Assembly: GCA_964618405.1 (NCBI GenBank)
Contig: CAZUAY010000081.1
Coordinates: forward strand, 1-14,094
Reading direction: 5' to 3'
DNA length: 14,094 nt
DNA from: JBBQIY01 sp964618405
Lineage (GTDB): Bacteria > Verrucomicrobiota > Kiritimatiellia > RFP12 > UBA3636
Position 1 is the stretch's first letter, and the number at the start of each line of letters is the position of its first letter. A model generated the notes under the pieces. That model saw only the letters and a list, made by a program, of their open reading frames with translations. It was not told the origin of the DNA and made no database searches. Positions 1 to 6,208 of this stretch are shown here, piece by piece. The position numbers and the translations under genes were made by a program.

Positions 1-37
1 TTCGACAAAGCTCACGACAAAGTTTTTTTCAAACGAA

Positions 38-65
38 ACTACGCACTACGTACTCATCACTCGGC
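38..65. repeat. Heptad tandem repeat cluster A (ACTNNNN units)
   Basis: Four consecutive 7-bp units can be read: ACTACGC, ACTACGT, ACTCATC and ACTCGGC. The units share the ACT trinucleotide and vary in the last four bases. Related clusters lie at 127-154 and 210-251, and on the opposite strand at 13914-13934, so this is a dispersed repeat family and not a chance run. The last unit runs into a perfect small hairpin (CTCGGC, TT, GCCGAG, 60-73). No coding function is apparent. Confidence 0.7.
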
Positions 66-126
66 TTGCCGAGACGGCTGCGCCCCACCTCGCTTCGCAA
101 CCACAAAGAAACGGGGTCTGGGGTGT

Positions 127-154
127 CCTACTCACTACGCACTACTCACTCTCT
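127..154. repeat. Heptad tandem repeat cluster B (ACTNNNN units)
   Basis: Four units in exact 7-bp register: CCTACTC, ACTACGC, ACTACTC and ACTCTCT. ACTACGC is identical to the first unit of the cluster at 38-65. Two further loose units (ACTCGCT, ACTTTTC) follow at 173-186. The intervening 66-126 is GC-rich and shows no gene. Confidence 0.65.
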
Positions 155-209
155 CCAACCTCACCCCTCGCAACTCGCTACTTTTCCTCTGTGGAGGGCC
201 TCGGTGAGT

Positions 210-251
210 ACTAGCGACTAGCGACTAGCCACTAGCGACTAGCGACTTTAA
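210..251. repeat. Heptad tandem repeat cluster C (ACTAGCG x5)
   Basis: The cleanest of the repeat clusters: ACTAGCG, ACTAGCG, ACTAGCC, ACTAGCG, ACTAGCG and a degenerate ACTTTAA, all in 7-bp register. It ends about 12 bp before the candidate -35 element of the downstream glycosidase gene. The period is constant while the unit sequence differs from the clusters at 38 and 127, which suggests local homogenisation of units (slippage or unequal exchange) within a shared framework. Confidence 0.8.
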
Positions 252-263
252 TCGCGTTTTTGC

Positions 264-293
264 TTGACGTTTGCACCGCATTTCGAGTACTTT
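264..293 (+). promoter_or_regulatory. Candidate sigma70-type promoter of the sialidase/GH fusion gene
   Basis: TTGACG (264-269, five of six consensus -35 bases) is followed after 18 bp by TACTTT (288-293), which keeps the important T-A---T positions of a -10 box. Transcription would begin near 300, leaving a leader of roughly 107 nt before the ATG at 407. The -10 match is only moderate, so this is a candidate. Confidence 0.4.
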
Positions 294-300
294 TTACCTA

Positions 301-316
301 TGCAATCTGGATTGCA
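301..316. promoter_or_regulatory. 16-bp palindrome, operator-like
   Basis: TGCAATC, TG, GATTGCA: two perfect 7-bp arms around a 2-bp centre. It lies at the predicted transcription start of the downstream glycosidase gene, a usual place for a repressor operator. Size and symmetry fit a dimeric helix-turn-helix regulator such as a LacI- or GntR-family sugar regulator, but no regulator gene is in the window. As RNA it would form a short hairpin with a loop too tight to be stable, so a DNA-level role is more likely. Confidence 0.45.
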
Positions 317-371
317 AAAACCTATTTTCTTTCGCTGATCCATGTGCCGTCGAGAGTTTTGGAGTGGATTG

Positions 372-410
372 ATGAAAGAACTCATTCGAACCCAACCACA
401 GAACCTATGA
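372..410 (+). CDS. 12-codon leader ORF overlapping the next start (ATGA)
   Basis: An ATG at 372 is preceded by GGAG (361-364) at 7-nt spacing, a proper Shine-Dalgarno arrangement. The ORF encodes MKELIRTQPQNL and stops at TGA 408-410, so its stop overlaps the ATG (407-409) of the glycosidase gene as ATGA. The glycosidase ATG has no Shine-Dalgarno of its own. The simplest reading is a translated leader that couples initiation of the big gene. Alternatives are chance, or a sequencing or real frameshift that separated the natural N-terminus from the rest of the protein. Confidence 0.35.
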   Translation: MKELIRTQPQNL

Positions 411-3001
411 CACTCCCTACCGAATTGCCTGAAGATCTTGCCCTGAAACCCGTACCGGTAAACTTCCATCCAGGGCCCGAATACGGACACCTCGCGCGCA
501 ACTGGCAGGGCATTCCGGGCATCGAACGTGCCCCGAATGGGCGGCTCTGGGCCACGTGGTACAGTGGAGGACGAACGGAAGATCAATACAATCATGTTGT
601 GCTGGTCACCAGCAACGACAACGGACACACATGGTCTGAGCCCGTGTTGGTGGTGGATCCCCCTGCAGATATCCGGGCGTCGGATTCAACGCTCTGGCAT
701 GACCCCCACGGCAGATTGTGGCTCTTTTGGATGCAAAATAAAGCCTACTCTTCAGGGGGTACACCCTACGACGGGCGCGGTGGGGTCTGGTGCATCCACT
801 GTACCGATTCCCGTGTCGCGGCTCCGACTTGGTCTGCACCACGGCGTATTGCTAACGGAACCATGCTCAACAAGCCCACGGTTCTTTCAACGGGCGAATG
901 GCTCATGCCTTGCAATGTCTACTCGCTTGGGCGAACTTATCCGCACAGCGTACCCGAGGAACAGTTCTCGAACGTCTTCGTCTCGCGTGACAATGGCGAG
1001 ACGTTTTCGCTACTCGGCTCTGCCGATGTACCGAACCGGCAGTGGGACGAACACATGATTATCGAACGCCGAGATGGCTCACTGTGGATGCTTGTGCGTC
1101 GGTTCGATGGCATTGGCGAAGCGATCTCCACCGACCGGGGAAAAACATGGGCCGCCTCGTCCGACGCCATCCTGCCGGGACCCTGCTCTCGCTTTCACAT
1201 CCGGCGGTTGCGGTCTGGCCGCCTCCTGTTGATCAATCACGACCAGTTCACCAACCGCAGTCACCTGACTGCACTGCTTTCTGATGACGAGGGTGTGACG
1301 TGGCCAAACCACCTGCTCTTGGATGAACGCTCGAATATAAGCTATCCGGATGCCGTCGAAACGCCTGAAGGGCGCATCCTCGTCATTTACGATCGTGAAC
1401 GCACAGGCGATGGCGAAATCCTGATGCAGGAATTCACCGAAGAAGATATCCTTCACAAGCGCTTGCCCGGCCACGAAAGCGGACGCATCCGCGTGGTGAG
1501 TCGCCTAGCGCGTCCGAACATCGGTTCGCGTCGTGAACTCTTTGTTGATCGCGCCTTGATCGACCAGATGAACAACGTGACCTGTCAGTTGCACCATCCA
1601 GTCCGAAAGGAAGCCGCCTTCGTAGCGGATTACCCGTGGGAGGGGAGTGGCTCTGGATTCATCACGGTGTTCCGCGACGAAAACAAGTTCCGAATGTACT
1701 ACAAGGGCTTCCCGATGCTGACCACCCTTCAGGAGCTTCCGGCGCATCCCCTCTTCGTCTGTTACGCCGAAAGCGTCGACGGGCTTCATTGGGAGCGACC
1801 TGAGCTAGGACTCTTTGAATTTCAGGGCAGCAAGAAGAATAACATCGTCTTTGCCGGCGCTGGGCAGGATGCGAAGGGCGTCCATGGGTTCGCTCCGTTC
1901 CTCGACACCAATCCCGCCTGTAAGCCAGAACATCGCTACAAGGCGGTTGGCGGGTTGGGTCCAGACAATAAAATAACCAAGGGCGACCTCTATGCCGTCG
2001 CCTCTCCCGATGGCATCCACTGGTCGCTATTGCAAGAAGCACCCATCTTAAAAAATCGCCTCCACGGTTATTTCGACTCGCAGAACCTCGCTTTCTGGGA
2101 CACGGAACGGGGCGAATACCGGATCTACTTTCGCGACTACATCGATCGTGGAATGCCGACCAGCACCCGTGCTATCAAAACCGCCCGTTCGAACAACTTT
2201 GTGAACTGGACTGATTTCGCCTTGCTCGAGTATCCCGACGCACCACGGGAACAACTCTATACCAGCCAAGTGCAACCCTATTACCGAGCCCCACACCTGT
2301 TCGTCGGGTTTCCAACGCGCTACGTGCAGCGCCCGTGGTCTCCGGCGATCGAGGCTCTCCCTGAAGTGGAACAACGACGCTGGCGTGCGGAGATGAATGA
2401 ACGCTTCGGCACTTCGCTTACCGACGGGCTCTTCATGAGCAGTCGGGATGGTCAGACCTTTCACCGCTGGGAAGAAGCCTTTATCCGCCCCGGACCCCAA
2501 CGCAAGGGCAACTGGGTGTATGGAGATAATTTTCAGGCTTTGGGCATGTTTGAGACGCCATCTGATCTTCCGGGCGCACCGAACGAATTGTCATTCCTCG
2601 TCACCGAGAACTACTGGCGCCAGCCCGGAGCAATTTTCCGACGTCACACCATCCGCATCGATGGGTTCGTATCCGTTAACGCACCGCGTGGCGGCGGGCA
2701 GTTGAGCCTGAAACCGTTCCGGTTTCAGGGATCGACGCTTCGCCTCAATTTTGCGACCTCGGCTGCCGGATCGATCCGTGTGCAGCTCGAGGATTTTGGC
2801 GGTGCCCCTCTTCAGGGGTATACACTCGAAGACTGTTACGAGATTATTGGTGACGAGCTTGACCGCCCCGTGCAATGGAAGCATGGTTCCGACACCAGCC
2901 CCCTAGCTGGAAAACTCGTGCGAGTACGCTTTGCCTTGAGCGACGCGGATCTGTACAGCTTTCGGTTTGTAACCGATCACAATGTACATCTTTGCACGTA
3001 A
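407..3001 (+). CDS. Fusion of BNR-repeat sialidase-like propeller and GH32/43-like propeller, 864 aa
   Basis: Probably a cytoplasmic glycoside hydrolase: no signal peptide is seen. Residues about 15-370 are a BNR/sialidase-type six-bladed propeller with four Asp boxes of the S-x-D-x-G-x-T-W/F type at about 69-76 (SNDNGHTW), 193-200 (SRDNGETF), 241-248 (STDRGKTW) and 292-299 (SDDEGVTW). From RELFVD (about 376) to about 750 there is a second module with YAESVDGLHW, SPDGIHW and the NNIV region. These are hallmarks of a five-bladed GH32/43-like family common as a stand-alone protein in Planctomycetes and Verrucomicrobia. The last 100 residues look like a beta-sandwich. The ATG at 407 is chosen because homology begins just after it. 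An in-frame TTG at 260 would add 49 unconvincing residues. Whether either propeller is catalytic, and on which sugar, cannot be read from the sequence; sialidase is the family name, not a proven activity. Confidence 0.82.
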   Translation: MTLPTELPEDLALKPVPVNFHPGPEYGHLARNWQGIPGIERAPNGRLWATWYSGGRTEDQYNHVVLVTSNDNGHTWSEPVLVVDPPADIRASDSTLWHDPHGRLWLFWMQNKAYSSGGTPYDGRGGVWCIHCTDSRVAAPTWSAPRRIANGTMLNKPTVLSTGEWLMPCNVYSLGRTYPHSVPEEQFSNVFVSRDNGETFSLLGSADVPNRQWDEHMIIERRDGSLWMLVRRFDGIGEAISTDRGKTWAASSDAILPGPCSRFHIRRLRSGRLLLINHDQFTNRSHLTALLSDDEGVTWPNHLLLDERSNISYPDAVETPEGRILVIYDRERTGDGEILMQEFTEEDILHKRLPGHESGRIRVVSRLARPNIGSRRELFVDRALIDQMNNVTCQLHHPVRKEAAFVADYPWEGSGSGFITVFRDENKFRMYYKGFPMLTTLQELPAHPLFVCYAESVDGLHWERPELGLFEFQGSKKNNIVFAGAGQDAKGVHGFAPFLDTNPACKPEHRYKAVGGLGPDNKITKGDLYAVASPDGIHWSLLQEAPILKNRLHGYFDSQNLAFWDTERGEYRIYFRDYIDRGMPTSTRAIKTARSNNFVNWTDFALLEYPDAPREQLYTSQVQPYYRAPHLFVGFPTRYVQRPWSPAIEALPEVEQRRWRAEMNERFGTSLTDGLFMSSRDGQTFHRWEEAFIRPGPQRKGNWVYGDNFQALGMFETPSDLPGAPNELSFLVTENYWRQPGAIFRRHTIRIDGFVSVNAPRGGGQLSLKPFRFQGSTLRLNFATSAAGSIRVQLEDFGGAPLQGYTLEDCYEIIGDELDRPVQWKHGSDTSPLAGKLVRVRFALSDADLYSFRFVTDHNVHLCT

Positions 3002-3003
3002 CC

Positions 3004-3228
3004 TCACCGTAACAAAAAAACCGTTCCCTGAGCGATGCGCTCGTAGCAGCCCATATCCACCGTTCCGACGAACCTATCGATGCGCGGGTTACCCGCCAGA
3101 TCTTTAACACCCACCATCCAGTCCAGTTGGTTGGTGCCCGCGTTCAGACAGGGAGAATCGTTAACCAGACGGTAGTTACCTGCCGCAGCGTTATCGCTTA
3201 CGATCTCTTCAAGCCTAAAGGCTGGATC
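3004..3228 (-). pseudogene. C-terminal remnant of a choice-of-anchor Q domain (beta-helix) protein
   Basis: Reading the minus strand from 3228 to a TGA at 3004-3006 gives 74 residues without a start codon. They contain DPAF, GNYRLVNDSPCLNAGTN, DLAGNPRI, GTVDMGCYE and the ending GTVFLLR. This order (DP.F, NYRL..SPC..AG, DL.GNPRI, VDMG.YE) is the signature of the choice-of-anchor Q domain that closes right-handed beta-helix surface proteins in Kiritimatiellota, Lentisphaerota and relatives. The frame is intact to a natural stop, but everything upstream is missing: 3198-3228 is shared, in another frame, with the 3' end of the GH63-like gene. It looks like the tail of a former gene whose body was replaced. 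Confidence 0.8.
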
Positions 3229-5969
3229 TTCAATTCTTCCTGATTTTTAGGCCAGGGCAAACGCAGGGATAGATGTCCGTATGAATCTGAGATGAATTCA
3301 CCACTGGGTTGTCCGTTTACTGTCAAGGTGTAGTGCGTATTCGCACCGCCCATGTTGACCAATAGGTCGTGCGAGGCAGAGGACGGAAAAGGCCCGCTGA
3401 GCGAAAGGGAAAGCGCGTCATGCGTGGGGTCCACTGATTTCGCAAGGACAACCACATTGTAACATGTCGTAACCTTGTAAAGGTCGAAATAGGCGGCGTG
3501 CATCGCGAGAAGAACCGCACTCAAGCCACCAAAATTTAGTGCACCGCTCATACGCTCCCGAGCGATATGAAAATGCTCGCCAAGGTAATGCTCTTGTGCC
3601 CAGCACCGCTGCCATGTGGCGAGAATCGCCTCGGCAACCTGACGTGCTTGAGCGGGTTCGCCCGCCTCAAGCAGTCCGCGCCAGAGATACCATTGCATCA
3701 CCGGCCAGATTCCGCCGTTCCAATAGCCATTCGGATTGAAGGATGGCGCGCTCATGTCCACCGAAGAAACGCCGTTTGGCGTATGGAATCGCGCCGGGTC
3801 CCGCATCGCGTCGAGAAGACGAGCCGTATGCGCTGTCTGACCGGAAAAAAGCGGCAAGAATGCGCAAGCCGATTGGTCACCCGTACAACCGTCCAGAGCC
3901 ACGCGTTCCACGCCTTGATCGGTCTTAAATAGCCAGCCGTAGAGCCCGCTTTGCTCGTCCCACATGCGGTCGTCGATGACGCCCGCCAACAGATCTGCAT
4001 CACGAGCAAACTGATCAGTATCTTCTCGACGATCAAGGAGCGCCGCTGCGTTCCGAAAAATGCGTGCACAGCGCAGGATCTGTGAGATAAGGATCAAAGA
4101 ATACAGACCGCGGTTCGTGATATCACGTTCCTCGGCCCAAACTTGGATCGGATGATCGTCAATCCCTAGGTTGTAATAGTACGGATAAGTACTCAAAAGA
4201 CCATCGCCGCCAGGGTGAACCAAGCTGCCCGGCGTCCGACCGAGAAAGAAGTCGTACATACGCTTAACGCGAGGATAAAGGGTCGAAAGAACGTTCAAAT
4301 CCTGAGTCGCCTGATAAATCTCCCACCAGGCATAAATCTGGGTGGGCACAGGCGAACTGCAATGCAAAAACGGCCACTCGCAGGTCTCCTCGGTCATGAA
4401 AAAAGCGGTGTGCTGCAGCGCCAGTTCAGGTTCGCTCGAAGCCAGTCCTACGGCAACAAATCCGGCATCCCACGAGTAGGGTACAGGAAAAAATTTAGCG
4501 GGCACACAAATGGCTGTCGGACGACCGAAAAGCTTTAGCGGATAGTTGACGTTGAACAAGGCCACATCACGCAATCGCGCGATCATCTCCCCGTACGGAC
4601 CGCGTGGAGCTGCGGGCATGACTGCGTTTGGCGGAGCTGATGTTCCTCCAGAAGCAGTCGGTCGATGTGTGGGTTCTTTCGCGGGTGCTCGCGCCGATTC
4701 GATATCGAGCGTGAAGTGGACGGTACGGGTCGAACGCGCGGGGATGGCGATGGCGTCGCTCTCCACAGCACCCCATGGGCCGCCGGTTGTATCGCGTTCA
4801 AGGCGTGCTGGAGGTAGGTCGAAACGGCTACGCAAGGTTTCTAGAAAAGACCCCTCCCCACTCGTGGCGCGAATGGAAACGCCATCCGTAACGAGGGTGG
4901 CGCGGTAATCGAGTTCATTTGTGCCCAGCAACCGGAACGTGGCGCCGGGTTCTGAGCGGGGCTCTTGCTCCACACGGGCGTTTTTGCGGAGTGCTTCCTC
5001 ACAGAGGGCCGAAGGCAGCAGGTCTGTCGTGCCATCGTCGCCCGCGAGATAGCCGTCCTGAAACAAAAGCCCGTCGAGCCAGATTTGTGCGTGATCGTTA
5101 CCCGGTGGGTCAAGAGGCCGCAGCGTAATCGTTAGGTTTGTCTCAGACAAGCGACCCAACGGCACGCGCAACAGACGCCATTCAGGATAAGCATCGGGAC
5201 TCTTCCCCCATCCGCCAGGAAGCGGCCAGGTCTGGACAAACTGGAACGTCACAGAGCGGCCATTGATGCTAAGTTCCCAGGGCGGATTTACGTTGCTGTA
5301 TTTGATAAACCGCAAATAGACAAACGCATGATCCATCGGGCGTGGTAGCGTCGTTTCGTAAACAACGCGATCTTCGGCCCAGCCGCCGAACGCCTGAGCC
5401 AGGACCTCGTCCTCAATGCTCCAGAGACAGATCCGTGTGATGTTTTGTCGGTTGCCTAGCCCAAAGGACTTTCGAAATGAAGTGATTTGCTTATAGCTGC
5501 TTGCGGGAACCCACCAAGGCTTCAACGGTGCTTTCAGGAAGACAATCTTTCCCGTCTCGAATGCAAACAGCCCGCATCCGAACTGGTACTTCCGATCTTC
5601 ATCAGAGGTGTTTTGGAATGTGAGATCGACGTGCAGACGCTTCTCGGATTCGCTAACAAACCGAGCCAAGACGTTGTCACCATGAGCATCGAGGTGATAC
5701 CGTAGTGACCAGGTGGAGAAATCGGCGGCCACGTCCTCCGGCGTGACGCGAAGCGTTTCGAGTCGTTTTCCATCCGTTTTCGTCTGATAAAACAGGAGAG
5801 GATCTGGCATCACGCCCGCAGCCGGAGTGCAGCGTGAAACATGAAGAGCCAAGTCGGCTCGGTTGCCCTGATCCCCGAGTAAACGCGAAGCACCGAGGTA
5901 AATCGGCGAGAAAGGGCCCCAGGTAGCGTCCAGATTAAGATGAGCGGTTTCAAGTTTTGGAATAGTCAT
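3198..5969 (-). CDS. GH63/GH37-like (alpha/alpha)6-barrel glycoside hydrolase, 923 aa
   Basis: Large glycosidase of the GH63/MGH1-like group (clan GH-G), which removes alpha-linked glucose or related residues by inversion. Residues about 1-440 are beta-rich with several W-containing strands (a beta-sandwich region, possibly carbohydrate-binding), followed by a Pro/Thr/Ala-rich linker at about 428-455. The catalytic barrel spans about 456-830: YSWDAGF (498-504), GIDDHP (602-607), DGCTGDQ (693-699), GYWNGGIWP (748-756), EHFH (798-801) and FGGLSAVLL. By analogy with GH63 enzymes the Asp of GIDDHP and E798 are the likely acid and base. A small beta-domain ends the protein. No signal peptide is seen after the ATG at 5969. 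The reading frame continues upstream through 5991 into the gap, so a start further upstream cannot be excluded. The gene is convergent with the sialidase/GH fusion. The last 10 residues overlap the relic at 3004-3228, so the native C-terminus may have been altered. Confidence 0.82.
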   Translation of the reverse strand: MTIPKLETAHLNLDATWGPFSPIYLGASRLLGDQGNRADLALHVSRCTPAAGVMPDPLLFYQTKTDGKRLETLRVTPEDVAADFSTWSLRYHLDAHGDNVLARFVSESEKRLHVDLTFQNTSDEDRKYQFGCGLFAFETGKIVFLKAPLKPWWVPASSYKQITSFRKSFGLGNRQNITRICLWSIEDEVLAQAFGGWAEDRVVYETTLPRPMDHAFVYLRFIKYSNVNPPWELSINGRSVTFQFVQTWPLPGGWGKSPDAYPEWRLLRVPLGRLSETNLTITLRPLDPPGNDHAQIWLDGLLFQDGYLAGDDGTTDLLPSALCEEALRKNARVEQEPRSEPGATFRLLGTNELDYRATLVTDGVSIRATSGEGSFLETLRSRFDLPPARLERDTTGGPWGAVESDAIAIPARSTRTVHFTLDIESARAPAKEPTHRPTASGGTSAPPNAVMPAAPRGPYGEMIARLRDVALFNVNYPLKLFGRPTAICVPAKFFPVPYSWDAGFVAVGLASSEPELALQHTAFFMTEETCEWPFLHCSSPVPTQIYAWWEIYQATQDLNVLSTLYPRVKRMYDFFLGRTPGSLVHPGGDGLLSTYPYYYNLGIDDHPIQVWAEERDITNRGLYSLILISQILRCARIFRNAAALLDRREDTDQFARDADLLAGVIDDRMWDEQSGLYGWLFKTDQGVERVALDGCTGDQSACAFLPLFSGQTAHTARLLDAMRDPARFHTPNGVSSVDMSAPSFNPNGYWNGGIWPVMQWYLWRGLLEAGEPAQARQVAEAILATWQRCWAQEHYLGEHFHIARERMSGALNFGGLSAVLLAMHAAYFDLYKVTTCYNVVVLAKSVDPTHDALSLSLSGPFPSSASHDLLVNMGGANTHYTLTVNGQPSGEFISDSYGHLSLRLPWPKNQEELKIQPLGLKRS

Positions 5970-5991
5970 AAGCAATCTAAAAATGGTGAAC

Positions 5992-6091
5992 NNNNNNNNN
6001 NNNNNNNNNNNNNNNNNNNNNNNNNNNNNNNNNNNNNNNNNNNNNNNNNNNNNNNNNNNNNNNNNNNNNNNNNNNNNNNNNNNNNNNNNNN
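5992..6091. other. Scaffold gap, 100 Ns
   Basis: Exactly 100 consecutive Ns, the usual placeholder for a gap of unknown true length. It hides the promoter of the minus-strand GH63-like gene and part of the divergent intergenic region. An open frame that appears to run through it (to 6128 on the minus strand) is not evidence of coding. Confidence 0.98.
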
Positions 6092-6156
6092 GTATCTTAG
6101 CAAATACTGGCGTTTTTGTCTCCCACAACTTTGTAAAATCTTGCGCCTATTTTGAA

Positions 6157-6208
6157 GCCCCCTACGGTAGCTTGACTACTCAGAGTCGCTTCCGTATACT
6201 CTGGGGGC
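6157..6208. promoter_or_regulatory. Interrupted inverted repeat enclosing the NYN promoter
   Basis: GCCCCC (6157-6162) is complementary to GGGGGC (6203-6208), and the adjoining TACGG (6163-6167) is complementary to CCGTA (6192-6196). The -35 box lies in the central loop and the -10 box overlaps the inner right arm and the unpaired bases beside it. Eleven paired positions placed symmetrically around a promoter could be an operator, or could sequester the promoter when single-stranded. Chance is possible. Confidence 0.35.
6172..6200 (+). promoter_or_regulatory. Near-consensus sigma70 promoter of the NYN gene; predicts leaderless mRNA
   Basis: TTGACT (6172-6177), a 17-bp spacer, then TATACT (6195-6200): five of six matches in each box at optimal spacing. 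The start site would fall about 7 bp after the -10 box, near 6207, while the ATG is at 6209. The transcript would therefore have a 5' leader of 0-3 nt. GGGGG at 6203-6207 is too close to the ATG to serve as a Shine-Dalgarno. Confidence 0.72.

Noticed and set aside
38..251. Repeats at the left end as a CRISPR array
   Set aside because: Units are 7 bp, without 25-40 bp repeats or unique spacers, and no cas gene is near.
260..406. N-terminal extension of the sialidase/GH fusion from a TTG at 260
   Set aside because: It would start inside the -35 region candidate and add 49 residues with no similarity to the family; family-like sequence begins only after the ATG at 407.
5970..6128. Extension of the GH63-like gene through the N gap to an ATG at 6128
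   Set aside because: The frame is undefined across 100 placeholder Ns, and the part beyond the gap has no similarity to the family.
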